A program made the position numbers and the translations under genes. A stretch of 64,000 nt of DNA from Symbiodinium natans (lineage: Eukaryota > Sar > Dinophyceae > Suessiales > Symbiodiniaceae). Location: positions 558,001-622,000 of the forward strand of contig CAJNDS010002152.1 of assembly GCA_905221605.1 (NCBI GenBank), given 5' to 3'. Below, piece after piece: positions 20,493 to 30,814 of this stretch. The notes under the pieces are model-generated. The model worked only from the letters and a program-made list of their open reading frames with translations, made no database searches and was not told where the DNA came from. How positions within the stretch are numbered: the stretch's first letter is position 1; each line of letters opens with the position of its first letter.

Positions 20493-21190
20493 AGCGTGCT
20501 TCAAAGCCCAAGAAACTAGTTGAAAAAACATTGTGTTTGCAAGTGGGGGGGGGGGCTGCGCCCCCCCAAACCCCACCGCCTCTTTTTTTTGAGCCGTGCA
20601 GAGCGTGACCCCCCCACGCTTCTTTTAAGCCGCACCAAGCATGCTTCAAAGCCCAAGAAACTAGTTGAAAAACATCGTGTGAGCATTGTGTTTGCAAATG
20701 GGGGGGGGGCTGCCCCCCAACCCCCCCGCTTTTTTTGAGCCGTGCAGAGCGTGCTTCAAAGCCCAAGAAACTTGTTGACACCCATCATGTGGGCAGGGTG
20801 TTTGCAAATGGGGCTGGGGCTGCGCCCCCCCCAACCCCCCCCGCTTTTTTTAAGCCGTACCAAGCGTGCTTCAAAGCCCAAGAAACTAGTTGAAAAACAT
20901 CGTGTGAGCATTGTGTTTGCAAATGGGGGGGGCTGCGCCCCCCCCCCAACCCCCCCGCTTTTTTTAAGCCGTGCAGAGCGTGCTTCAAAGCCCAAGAAAC
21001 TTGTTGACACCCATCATGTGAGCAGGGTGTTTGCAAATGGGGGGGGGGGGCTGCGTAAGCCGTACCAAGCGTGCTTCAAAGCCCAAGAAACTAGTTGAAA
21101 AACATCGTGTGAGCATTGTGTTTGCAACTGGGGGGGGCTGCGCCCCCCCCCAACTCCCCCGCTTTTTTTAAGCCGTGCAGAAAGGAGTGT
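20493..21190. repeat. GC-hairpin tandem repeats, unit 1
   Basis: About six copies of a unit near 118 bp: AAGCCGTNCNNAGCGTGCTT, CAAAGCCCAAGAAACT, then GTGTTTGCAAATGGGGGG, CTGCG and a C run, then CGCTTTTTT. The G run and C run pair as a hairpin. Two subtypes alternate: CTAGTTGAAAAACATCGTGT and CTTGTTGACACCCATCATGT. This gives a dimeric higher-order pattern. Confidence 0.9.
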
Positions 21191-21406
21191 CTGTTTTGCC
21201 ACCCAAGACATATATACATATATATATATACACACATGCACACTAAAATATACATATCTTTGCGTCGAATGCGGTAAGTTTTTTTGATGGAGAGAAAGTT
21301 TTTTTTTGATGGGTCAGGTGTCGTCCAAGAGACTCAAAACCTCTTGTAAACTACCAAGGAAAGTTTTGTTTTGATTGGGAATAAGTTTTTTTGATGGGTT
21401 TTCCAG

Positions 21407-21523
21407 GAGGAACTCGACCGCGAGGCCGAGGTGCCTTGCGAAGCACAAGACGGCGCTCCTTTGGGGAATGAGTTGGGGATCCTAGTAGCTAAGGGGGGGT
21501 TGGTAAATATTTGTGAGATTTGA
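21407..21523 (+). CDS. Terminal exon EELDREAEVP, unit 1
   Basis: Opens after TGATGGGTTTTCCAG and reads EELDREAEVPCEAQDGAPLG, then NELGILVAKGGLVNICEI, ending TGA. It has no ATG, so it is an internal or terminal exon. The frame is open in all four units. The only difference is GAA to GAG at the second codon in unit 2, which is silent. Upstream lies T-rich intron-like sequence with a repeated TTTTTTTGATGG. A further open stretch (VGRFKVDALKLQCAVV) follows near 21537. Family unknown. Confidence 0.5.
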   Translation, partial: EELDREAEVPCEAQDGAPLGNELGILVAKGGLVNICEI

Positions 21524-21905
21524 CCAGGCGTAGTGGGACGCTTCAAAGTTGATGCGCTGAAGCTGCAGTGCGCTGTGGTTCGAGGGGGTTGTTGCTGCGA
21601 TCCCCCGATCTCAGGGTTAGGGCGAAGTACACTTCGATAGGGGTTTTTAGGGATCGAGGATATTAAGCTTCTTGTTGCCGGTCTCCCGCAGTGCTTTGAA
21701 GCTTCGATTGGAGCTAGAACCCGGGCTGCAAGGTTTCATAAAATTTCCCAACGCTGCTAACTGTCTCCTCGCAACCTGCCGCGCTCCGATGATCCGCGTC
21801 GCGAACCATGCTCACTCCACAGTTCCTAGTGCGTGCTGGTAGCTTTTCCCTGGCAAAACTTGTTTGTGTCGATTCTTAGTGAGCCTTTGTTCTTCCAAGG
21901 GGATC

Positions 21906-22038
21906 TCAACACCGCGGGCCCGGAGGGACATGATTTTCGCCCAGACTTGTATGCGTAGTTTGTCTTTGTGAGCTCTTCATGTTTTCAAGGAGTTCCAAAA
22001 CCGAAGGCGGGACATCAAACCTTGCATAGAAGGTCTTC
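21906..22038 (-). CDS. Exon RKTFYARFDVPP, unit 1
   Basis: Opens after AAGGTTTCAG and reads KTFYARFDVPPSVLELLENM, then KSSQRQTTHTSLGENHVPPG, with a stop at 21908-21906. It is probably spliced before that stop, at a GTCTGG donor. An overlapping frame reads SLRARGVEIPLEEQRLTKNR and may be the next exon. It is present in all four units. Family unknown. Confidence 0.4.
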
Positions 22039-22872
22039 CTGAAACCTTTCAAATTCAACCTTTTGCTAAGTTCAGAATGTCAATCAATGGGATGCCAGGA
22101 GCGACTTCCGACGCAAAGCAGGGACGGGCAAGGGGGCGTGGATGATGATGCGGCTAAGGCAGGACCAGTTGGACCAGAAAAGTGGAGCAAGTGGTGCAAG
22201 TGGTTCAAGTGTCCGAAAGCAGTTTGCAGTCCACTTGCCCCCCCCCCCCCCATCCTACTTCGCTGTTCTGCACCGCCCAGCATGTGCAGGACTGGCGCGG
22301 TTAAGATACGAGAAGGGTTCAGGGCCCCATCGAAAGGGCTACAATTTTCGAGATCTTTAAATGCATGTATATGCGTGTATGTACATATGTACCTGGTATA
22401 GGTACACAGGCATGTGCAATGTATGTATCTGTATGTGTATATATTTATGTAGAAACACATCTTAAGTATGCATGTGCGCATGTCCAATCAGTGTATGTAT
22501 GTATGTATGTATGTAGGTAGGTATATGATTCTGTGCCCCAAAAATCCCAAACCAAACCCAAAACAGGCCTATCACGAAAACACGGGATCATCTCCAAACC
22601 CCGGGCCCCCTGAAGAGACTTCGCGAGGCAGCGAAGATGCTGCTGTGGCTCGACGAGATCGAGAGCCAGATCCAGGTGCCCCACGACTTCGGTGGGAACT
22701 GTTGGGAGTTCTGGGGCACAGAAAGTTCGTCGCACCCAACTGTTTCAAAGGCCATCGAGTTGTAGAAACCCCTCTTCCCCGTCAGGCTCATCCACAAATC
22801 CGGAGAGGTCCATGCATGTCTGCGTACCCCGCGCGCAAAATTGTTTGTGCCTGCTCGCCTGTGTAGCGGGGC

Positions 22873-23350
22873 CTGAGCTTTCTGCGACATTCGGCGATTC
22901 TCTGTTGCCGCAGGTATGTGTTAAACGTATTCAGTTTCATCGCGGCTTGCCGCTGCAGAAGCTCTAGAGCTTCCTGCAGGGCACAAAGAAAGATCCGCAA
23001 GCATGAGTCGCCCATTATGTCCATGCCTTGGGATATCTTGGGATGTTCCCTGTTATACTAGCAGTCCTTCATCGGGGTTCAAATGGGGGGGGGGTGCTAT
23101 TGTAGAATCCCTATTGAGGACTGTGAGAAACCACATTGAAGGCCGGCAGCAGATTCAACATGACCCCCAATCCCCGACTTTCTAAGCAGATGCTTAAAGG
23201 TTTTCGCGTTGCCATACGCACTTGCAGCAACCCCTCTTCCGGCTGGACTCTTCCGCAAGTTCGCGGAAGCCATCCCCCAGAGGAGTCAAGGCCGCAGTAT
23301 TCACAAATTTCCTGTGCTCCGCATCCTCCGCCCATGTCTGCATCCCCTGA
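22873..23350 (-). pseudogene. frameshifted relative of the block A gene, unit 1 block B
   Basis: Reads TWAEDAEHRKFVNTAALTPL, then FRELAEESSRK, clearly related to the intact copy at 18732-18550. Loss of one base after AGCCGG then shifts the frame, which ends at a stop after QRENL. The sequence around the exon-1 donor is also deleted. Exon 2 (22973-22873) keeps its acceptor and frame. Confidence 0.55.
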
Positions 23351-23786
23351 ATACCCGGAATGGGAGAGAAGGAGCACCCTATAGAGCCTATAGGGCGTAT
23401 GCAAAGGGACCTTTGAAACCTGAAAATGATCAGGCTGGCCATGACGGGTGTGTTTAGTGCAGCTGAAGACGTCCCATACACGAAGGTGACTCCTTTCGTC
23501 CGGCGGCCGCGGCTTCAGGAGTCGAGCCTGGGTTTTGTTGTTGGGAGGGCTTTGGCATCTTGCGGGGTTTTGTGGGGTTCGGGGAATTGCTGTTTGCGCG
23601 CTGTTGAGCAGCTCGGGCCCCGTGCTGCGATGACAGCCCCGCGTCATCTTCGGTTTCTTTCCCTTTATCGGGGCCCCTGCACATGGTTCTGGCTGGCTAC
23701 GGGGCGCCCAGCTGAAGAATTGGTCACGAAGATCGGGCTTAGGGTGTAGGGGTGTTTAGGGTTTAGAGAAGAGACAACAAAATGGG

Positions 23787-23858
23787 TTTAGGGTTTAGGG
23801 TTTAGGGTTCAGGGTTCAGGGTTTAGGGTTTAGGGTTTAGGGTTTATATGGTTTAGGG
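23787..23858. repeat. TTTAGGG / TTCAGGG array, unit 1 block B
   Basis: About nine heptamers with two TTCAGGG variants, ending TTTATATGGTTTAGGG. Confidence 0.85.
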
Positions 23859-24335
23859 CACCTGCGGTGTGAGCTCCAGTTTCCTGCAAACCACAGGGAA
23901 ACAAGAAGAGGCAACACAGCACACTGTTTTGAACCAAACTCGCCTAGGGTTGTGAGAGAGATAAAAAAAGTGGTTCAAGATAAGCTCTTTGTTTTTCATG
24001 TTCTGTGCTCGGCTAAGAGCATGAGACAGGCCACCAGACCCTTTTAACGGGCAAGTTTGCAGTCCCAGAGGCCCCCAGGCAGAGGTGGGGGGGCTTTCCT
24101 TCACCTTAGCAAATGTGGGGGTTTAAGAAAATAAGGGACCCCTAATATAGACCCCCAACTCATAGAATTCCCTTATAATCAGGACCCCAAAAGGGCGCCC
24201 CAAATCTCGGAACCCCCCCCAAATCGCTTCCTCAGTTCCGCGCGAAAGGAGTCCGCTCTGCAGGCTGCGCGCGAGGCTGCGCGGGAGGCTGCGGAGGCCT
24301 CCTGGGGAGAAGGAAACAAATCGAAATCGTTAGGG

Positions 24336-24414
24336 TTTGGGGTTTGGGGTTTAGGGTTTAGGGTTTAGGGTTTAGGGTTTAGGGTTTAGGGTTTAGGGTT
24401 TAGGGTTTAGGGTT
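24336..24414. repeat. TTTAGGG array after the helical exon, unit 1 block B
   Basis: About eleven heptamers. Unit 2 has about eight units with two TTTGGGG variants, and unit 3 is down to about three. The array sits between the ESALQAAREAAREAAEAS stretch and FNIRKGDPAKALQISETL. Confidence 0.85.
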
Positions 24415-24773
24415 GCGGTTCAACATCCGCAAAGGAGACCCTGCCAAAGCGCTCCAGATTTCTGAGACTTTGTAGGCAGATGGAAAGCCGGGCCCGGCGG
24501 AGCGCCGGCGACTGCAGGAGTCGAGCCTGGGTTTTTGTTGTTGGGCGTTGGCGTTTGTGGCTTTTCTGGGGTTCGGGGTGTTGCTGTTTGCATTGTTTGC
24601 GCGCCTTTGAGCTGCTCGGCGCATGGCGTATCGTGCTGCAGCGTGTCAGTCTGACGGCGGTACGCTTTTTCACAAAGGGCGGGGTCTGCACCCCCCCCCC
24701 CCCCAGCCCACCCGTATTTTGTTCAAGCCGCGTTATCTTATGAATCCTGTCCAAACCCCATCATGCATGATGC

Positions 24774-25014
24774 GTGCATAGTGCCCCTGCCACAGCACCC
24801 CCAGCAAAGACTCAGCCACCCACACCAGCAACACTCGCACCGACTAGGCCGCAGCCAGCAACACTTGCCCTGGCACCTATTGGCCTGCCGTCCCCCAATA
24901 GCCTACCGATGGAGCGAATCAACAGGTCGACTCACCGTTCGGAGTGGAAAGGCTTCGCAAGGTCCTGTGAGAACAGCCCGGGGGCTGATGAGTTGAGGAA
25001 AGCATGGAATGCTG
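24774..25014 (+). CDS. Pro/Thr/Ala-rich linker and WKGFARSCEN exon, unit 1
   Basis: Reads PATAPPAKTQPPTPATLAPT, then RPQPATLALAPIGLPSPNSL, then RSTHRSEWKGFARSCENSPG and ADELRKAWNA, ending at a GTGTTTG donor (25015). A low-complexity linker is followed by a charged domain-like stretch. The frame is intact only here. Unit 2 has a net 16-base loss and unit 3 an 8-base loss within the charged part. Family not recognised. Confidence 0.45.
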
Positions 25015-25432
25015 GTGTTTGCCAAAAGGAAAGGCTGCGTCCTCCCCGGCCCCCCCCGGCCCCCCACCCCCCCGCCCCCCCACTGTTGCGCGAGCTGCTC
25101 GCGAGCTTGCTTCACTCCGTATGAGTTCCTGTCCCGAACCCCTTCATGCGAGCATTCTGTTTGCAAACGGGCGGGGGAGACAACAGAAATCCTGGCCAAA
25201 CGCCAACATGCGACCGCTGTGTTTGCAAATGGTAAGGGGGGGGGTTTGCGTCGCCGCGTTTTTCCTTTTTTTGAAGCCGTGCAAGCTTGCTTCAAAACAT
25301 TTCTAGAAAATATATATATACATACATATGTATATTTACATAGTACGTGAATGTGAATAATGTGAATTCTGTCGAAACCCGTTCATGCATTTTTTTTGTG
25401 CAAGTGGCGGGGGCGAGGGGGGAGGGGGGTGC

Positions 25433-25456
25433 GCCCCCCCCCCCCCCCCCCCCCCC
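25433..25456. repeat. poly-C tract, unit 1
   Basis: About 22 C in a row in the diverged hairpin-repeat region. The length differs in every unit. Confidence 0.8.
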
Positions 25457-26583
25457 ACACCCCCGTCTTCTTTGAGCCATGCGAGCTGGCTTCACAACAT
25501 ATGATCCTGTCCAAACCCCATCACGCGAACATTGTGTTTCCCGCCTTTTTAGCGAAACACACACTGTGGTGCCCCAAAGATCGATTCGTGCTTGTCAGGA
25601 GCACACTTGTTTTGCAGGTTACCTTTGTACTTCCATAGGTGAATGGGCTTTACAAAGTTACAAAAGTAGCGATGACCGCAAAGTATTTCGGCCTTTTGAG
25701 TTTAGGATTTTGGGCCTGCCCATGCCCCGAAAAGTTTCACCGAAACACTATGACTGCGTGCCTATTTTTGGAGAAACTTTGAATTTAAATTTATCCCGTA
25801 TCTATGTGTTTAACACTGTTTTGGGGCCTCGCCAGGTCCTTCGGTTCAATCGAAGCCGTGCGAGTACAACATATGAATCCTGTCCAATCCCCATCATGAG
25901 AGCATTGTGGTTCCCCGCTTGTTTAAGCCGCGCGAGCTTGCTTCAGTGATTCAGAACATCTGAGTCCTGTCCAAACCCCATCATGCGTGCGTTGTGTTTG
26001 CAATGCGGAGGGGGGGGGAGCCCGGGTGTTCCAAATCCCATCATATACGAGCGTCCTCGCCAACGTGGTACCATTCCAAAAGTGAGCGCGAATTGCAGCG
26101 CCGCGTGCAGGGGTGGGAGCGTGCTGGGTGGGAGTTTAGCGTTTCTCTCACGTATATCCTTGTGGTTCTCAACTCCTTGAGAAGCCCACAGCTCATCTGA
26201 AAAGCACCTCAAGAGCCTCCAAAGCCATTTGCTGGATCAAATTGCGCTTGCTGTCTCAATTGCGCATATTGTGCGCGTCTGCCTCACGAGTGTGAGGTGC
26301 GCCCCGTGAGGCCGTGAGGCAGCACGCAACTATCGGGGAGGCCTTAGACTTGCCACCCGAAACCAAAACAAGTACCAAAAACACAACCTAGCTGCCAGTA
26401 GCTCGGCCAATTCGGCCACAAGCATGAGAAACAGAAGAGCCTGACCCCGCTACTGGGTAGCAACGGGGGAGGCCAGGGGACGGGGAGGGCAGGGGCAGGC
26501 TTGGTCCTGGAAACCTGGATTCCTGCACCCTCCCAAGCCCGAATGGTGCTCCTATTGTTTGTTCCCCTGCTTCATGTTCGAAG

Positions 26584-26879
26584 GAGGCGGAGCTGGAAGC
26601 GGCCCGAGAGGAGGCCACCCACGCAGCTCTAGAGGTTGTAGGAGTTAGGGGCCTTCAAGAACGGAAGCTTCGGAATCTGAGGGAGTATTTCAACTTTCCA
26701 GCCTCGTTGAGCCTTGCGCAAGCTATATAAGGCCCAGAGGCTCTTCCGACACATGCCGAGCCAGTCCGGCCCGACAGGACTGTGTAGTCGCCGAGGTTAA
26801 AGGCCGCGCGGCTCTGTTGCACTCCATCGTTGAGGAGATTGAGGAGGAGGCGCTCGCATGCGCTCGCTGGCTGAGTCAG
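26584..26879 (+). CDS. Two helical, glutamate-rich exons, unit 1
   Basis: Exon 26584-26634 follows TTCGAAG, reads EAELEAAREEATHAALE, and ends phase 0 at a GTTGTAGG donor. Exon 26796-26879 follows TCGCCGAG and reads VKGRAALLHSIVEEIEEEAL, then ACARWLSQ, in the same phase. Both are charged and helix-like, possibly a coiled coil. The pair is open in units 1-3; unit 3 has a Glu to Asn change and one further substitution. It may be the 5' part of the Gly/Met-rich gene downstream. Family unknown. Confidence 0.45.
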
Positions 26880-27624
26880 ACTTGAGGCTTTACAGGGGCT
26901 TACAGGCGGACTCATATGGAAACTTCGGGAAGGAATTCACTGGTGCGGGTCGCGTGTGGGGGGTGGTTACTCTACAAAGCCGGAGGCACCCTGAACTGGG
27001 CTTGCAGGGCCAGAATCTTTGGTTGGGTTTGAGGCAGCGTGCCCAGCTTGTTGTCCGCTACCAAGAACGGCATGCGAGTGAGATGAAATGTGGACATGAC
27101 GTGGCCTAAGTCAGGGCACCTTCAGACTGCCCCACAACACGAGCAGCATGTCAATGTGAACTAACGCGCTCCTTCATCGGGAGCAGCTGAGCTCACCACA
27201 CTGGGTATCCCTCTTCAATAGCATGCTGGGACGCTAGGTAGAAGAGAGCTTGTCAGGCATCGCTGCAGCAAGCGCAGCTTGCCAACCACATGGGCGGCAT
27301 CCACAGGCGTTGGTCTCAGTCCGGGGCATGAGCAGCATGGCAAAAAAGCGTGGCGAAGAGCGGTGCAGGTCGATGTACGCCCCAGGCGTGCCGGTCCTCC
27401 TGGCAGAAGTTGAGCTGGAAGGTTTCATGCTTTCTCCTGGTTGACTACATATCTGCTGGGCAGGTTTAGTGGTGGTCAGGTTCGGGTTGCCATGGCAGGC
27501 GATGACCATGCAAACGCAAGTCCCGCAGCAGGGTGTCCGGGCCCTTTCTGCTGAAAGCGCCTGGCCTTGGGTGTCGTTCACTTGTTTTCCGTGGTTGCTG
27601 TGCGTTTTGTGTTTGCTCTACCAG

Positions 27625-27951
27625 GCCCCTGCTCCGGCATCTCCGGCCATGGGTGGCATGCCTGGTATGCCCGGAATGGGCAGGCCGTGTGCCCAGTTCT
27701 GAAGTGCAGTGGCAACCTCAACGCCAGTGTAGGGTCAACAAAGTGAGCACATGTGAGGACAGTTTTCTTCTCACTCTTCTCACCTTTTGCCCAGGATGTA
27801 TGGCGGTGGCTCCTATGGTCCCATGGGCGCAAACGTCGGTCAGGCGTAAGACTTCGTGGAAACCGCGGAAGTTGGGAAGGTTTGAGTGCCGAGTTTGGTG
27901 AGACACAAGGCTTACGGTGGAGCCTTCGGTGGCTCAGCCTCTGGAGCATGA
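27625..27951 (+). CDS. C-terminal exons of a Gly/Met/Pro-rich protein, unit 1
   Basis: Exon 27625-27683 follows TTTGCTCTACCAG and reads APAPASPAMGGMPGMPGMG. It ends phase 2 at a GC donor. Exon 27795-27843 follows a strong pyrimidine tract (CTCACCTTTTGCCCAG), completes an arginine codon, and reads MYGGGSYGPMGANVGQ, ending phase 0 at GCGTAAG. Exon 27910-27951 follows GACACAAG and reads AYGGAFGGSASGA, then TGA. Both joins keep the frame, and the glycine-rich composition carries through. Introns are 111 and 66 bases, both GC-AG. GGMPGMPG-like tails are known from chaperones and RNA-binding proteins, but no domain is visible. All three units keep these exons. Confidence 0.6.
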
Positions 27952-27978
27952 TGCCCAGCTTGGCGTCTCACGTGCGAA

Positions 27979-28250
27979 TGAGCTGCCCTGAGATCTCCCA
28001 GCACATGAGAACCGAACTCTGGGAGGTTTTTCAGGCTTCGCAGTCCCAGCTTGCGAACCAGCAAGGGCAGCTCTACCGGTCAGATGCTGAGCACGAGCAC
28101 CATTGTGCCACGCGTTCCTCCTGCTTTTCTTTCTGCGTGAGCTTGGGCAGGACCCGGTTCTTGCCGCCTGGCCACGTTGTCGCAGCTGTCGCAGGCACCG
28201 GGAGCTTGGGGGCTCAGTTGTTCATCCCCAGACGACGGATTTCTTTTTAG
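27979..28250 (+). other. open stretch downstream of the Gly/Met-rich exons
   Basis: Contains MRTELWEVFQASQSQLANQQ and GQLYRSDAEHEHHC. It may be 3' untranslated sequence of the preceding gene or another exon, and is conserved in units 1-3. Confidence 0.25.
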
Positions 28251-28289
28251 GTCGTTGGCAGACCGTATTTCTCCACACCCGTAATACTG

Positions 28290-28529
28290 CTAAACGACCG
28301 TAAAACTGATCCTCCTGTCCAGAGGCAACGGAACGAGCATAAGTAGGCATAGAACACCCGTAGAACGACCGAAAAGAAAGTAGAAGCTTGTTCGGGGCGC
28401 CCTGCAACCCCGCATGATTGTAAACACCGTCAATTCACGGGCCCGACCGTTGACTTCCGCGTAAAGCATTTCCTCGCCATGCTGATAGCCTGGCATGCCG
28501 CCGCATGCCAGAATGTTACATAATGCCAT
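28290..28529 (-). CDS. Open frame MALCNILACGGM, unit 1
   Basis: ATG-opened 79-codon frame reading MALCNILACGGMPGYQHGEE, then MLYAEVNGRARELTVFTIMR, with a hydrophobic C-terminal part (STGVLCLLMLVPLPL). Present in units 1 and 3. In unit 2 a 4-base insertion shifts the 3' end, so the frame runs on. A second frame over the same bases (SFYGCSMPTYARSVASG) is also open, and the choice is uncertain. Confidence 0.35.
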   Translation of the reverse strand: MALCNILACGGMPGYQHGEEMLYAEVNGRARELTVFTIMRGCRAPRTSFYFLFGRSTGVLCLLMLVPLPLDRRISFTVV

Positions 28530-28815
28530 CGTATGCTTTACAAGATCCTGACGAGCATCTAAGCACCAAGCCCTTCAACAGTACATAGTCAAATGGAGTT
28601 CAGAAGCCACATGCGCGCCCAAAGCATCCCGAAGTCTAAGCTTCAAGCCCCCAAACCCTAAGCTCGCCACCTGTCAGTTTCAGAGATGTGGTAGTTTGTG
28701 TGAGTCTCTGCAGCTGTACTGGAAGGATATCGTTCGAGATCCTGTTTCCAACCATCCCCGTGTTGTCTGACTGGAGCTTGAGGTCTGAGGTCAGGCCTTG
28801 TGACAGGGCTGGATC

Positions 28816-29230
28816 CTAAAGCCTAAACCGTAAACCTGAAAGGACAGACTGTGAGAAAGTCCTGAGATTTGTTCTTAGCGCGGATTGCCAGGTCCCATGG
28901 TGTTCAAGGCAGCCGGTGCGAGGCGCTAAAACAGCACGCGCGACGACCTGCCTTGCAGTAGCGGTGCTTTGAAGGTTTTGACGGTCCAAGCTCCACAGAC
29001 GGGCATGTGCGGTTGTACTTGTGAACTTCGTGCAGTCGGTTTGTTCCAGATCCGCCAGGTTGCAGTTAGCAGGTGTAGAACTGCTAAAGCACAACCCGGA
29101 TGGCACCCCGGCAGACATGCTGGTGCGTGAGCCTGGTCCCTCCAGAATGCCGGAGTTCAGTCAGTCTCTGGGCATTTTCTGGCGGTCTGGTCTCTCGGTG
29201 CTTGAGAGAGCCGCAGTGTTGCTGTACTGA
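28816..29230. CDS. Region with competing frames at the end of unit 1
   Basis: On the - strand, 29118-28816 is open (TTAHARLWSLDRQNLQSTAT). On the + strand, 29021-29230 is open (LQLAGVELLKHNPDGTPADM, then FWRSGLSVLERAAVLLY). The + frame shares its C-terminal end with the left edge of the array at 14813, which slightly favours it. Both are repeated in unit 3. Unit 2 lost the middle of the region. Confidence 0.3.
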
Positions 29231-29430
29231 CCTTTAGGGCGCTGGTAGAGGCTTTTTCAAGCCAACTTCGGGAATTCACCCGAGTCTTCGCAGCGTGACT
29301 CCGGCTCAAAGGCGTCGGATTGCGGAGAACCAAGTCTGAGCAGCTTGTTAGCTAGCAGCTTGTTAGCAGCTTGTTAGCAGCTTTAGAGCTCTAGGCCAGG
29401 AAGCTTTAGGCCACTTCAGGGATGCAGCAG

Positions 29431-29924
29431 GTGCCAGTGCCCGGCTGGATTTTGAGAGAGAGGCTGCAAAGGCGAAACCCTCCATTCCCCCAGCCATCCC
29501 TGAGCCCTGCGAGGTCCTAGAGGCCTCGAAACATCAAGAAGCATCAAGAAGCCCTAGAATCTCCGGCAGAAACCCCAACCGCCTCCAAAAGAACAGAATT
29601 TGGTGGTGGGCTGTGACAATGCTAACAGCCCCCACTTTCGGTGCCATGGCATCTTGCCTCGACTGGCTTGCGTTCTGCAGGCCGGGTTGTGGGTTTTGGG
29701 CTTCATGGCGGAAGGGGTTCTGGAGGCTTTTGGGGGTCTGCGGGATGCTGATGCTTGCAATGCCGACACAATGGCCTCTCCATCTTCAGCTGGGACACGT
29801 CTTTGCTGTTCTGAATGGAGGAAACCCCTTCACCCCCCTCTGCAACACGAGCAGTCAGAAGTACTCAGGGCCTTTGAGTGATCGCCTCATTTGCATGTAC
29901 GACGCGACACGGCTCGTCGTCTAA
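29431..29924 (+). CDS. Open frame EREAAKAKP to ATRLVV, unit 2
   Basis: After GATGCAGCAG the frame is open for about 164 codons: ARLDFEREAAKAKPSIPPAI, EASRSPRISGRNPNRLQKNR, a tryptophan/glycine part, a hydrophobic stretch (LLGVCGMLMLAM) that could span a membrane, and DRLICMYDATRLVV with TAA. It is open in units 2 and 4 and frameshifted in 1 and 3. An alternative frame in the second half (29600-29881, EAFGGLRDADACNADTMASP) is also open in all four. Unrecognised. Confidence 0.4.
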
Positions 29925-30391
29925 ACTAGCTTCGTCCTGCTTCACTCGCTGCGAAGGTGCTCCATGCATCACGGGTTTTGCTTCTCATTTGGGGCCATTC
30001 TGATCCCTGATACGCAATAATATACAAAACGCGGGGCGCATAGGTTGATGCCTAACGGGACCGTGAAACAAGCGAAGAACATGACCAAAATAGCTTGCGT
30101 ACAATGGCTTAAGCACTGCACATGCTGCAAGGATAAAGTTGCTGCAAACGAGGAGCAGCACGTTTTAGTTTCTCATCAGATCCCCCCGCGCAGCTCGAAA
30201 GAGTTTACAACTCCTCCTCCCCGTTCTTGAGCACCCGTTCCTTCGTATGTACGGCGTGGCCACAGGATTTGCTCTGTGCCAACGCGCCAGAAGGAGGCCA
30301 GGGATTTCCAGATTGATATGTGAACTGGGAAAGAGCACAGAGTTCAGCGGTAGGTGGGTAGGAGCGTGAAATGGTAAGTCACATGCCTGAC

Positions 30392-30625
30392 CCATGACCA
30401 GGTCAAGACGTCGCCATCTTCGAATTCACTGGAAGATGGTGCAGGACAAACCCCGATGACCACCGGCTCCTCATCAGCATGTGTGACCGCGGGTTTTGGG
30501 CAGACAGCCGCAATCGTGCTACCCTTCCGTGCCCCACCGGTCTTGCAGCCCTGAGGCGGACTCAGTTGTGGGGATCCGTCGCCATCCAGCTGGGGGTCAT
30601 CGCCAACTTCTGCAATCACAGAGGA
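30392..30625 (-). CDS. acidic exon, unit 2
   Basis: Copy of 15974-16207. It has Gly to Ala in VIGEVGDD and Ser to Thr in CKSGG, with the frame and both splice sites kept. Confidence 0.45.
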
Positions 30626-30814
30626 CTGGTGGGAGATGGTGCAAAGCGATGTTTTTGGTTTGAATGTCAATGGCAGGATTGAGGATGCTCCAATCGAAAT
30701 CAAGGGAAGATCATGTCTATAGTCGATGGGAAAAACCCAGTATCAGTACGTGCTGACTTGCTCTGGGCCTCTCTAGGCTGGCCGTAGCAAAATGCCGGAG
30801 ACATGCATACGGAG

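Larger units (their letters stand above)
22303..24560. repeat. block B, unit 1
   Basis: Diverged second copy of block A. It differs by many substitutions and gaps, for example absence of the TGCGCCAAGC-type insertion at about 22690 and a longer telomere-like array near 23790-23850. Confidence 0.85.
24670..26030. repeat. diverged relatives of the GC-hairpin repeat, unit 1
   Basis: CCTGTCCAAACCCCATCATG with AGCATTGTGTTTGCAAA-type sequence and G or C runs recurs at about 24700-24780, 25110-25170, 25480-25550, 25860-25930 and 25960-26030. They share the layout of the 20493-21190 repeats: AAGCCG, CTTGCTTCA, CCATCATGCGAGCATT, homopolymer. Confidence 0.7.
14717..29133. repeat. array unit 1
   Basis: Full unit with blocks A and B, the GC-hairpin repeats and the 3' gene fragments. 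It is the reference for the other units, and its first 100-200 bases are the most diverged. Confidence 0.85.

Noticed and set aside
20479-21241. frames with repeated FLGFEARSARLKKSG or ALKHAWYGLKKAGG
   Set aside because: These are translations of the GC-hairpin repeat on the - strand. They occur in three frames and break wherever homopolymer length changes.
29280-29330. possible dinoflagellate spliced-leader gene (GACTCCGGCTCAAAGG)
   Set aside because: Only the GGCTCAA part resembles the leader; the CCGTAGCCATTTT part and a following donor are missing.
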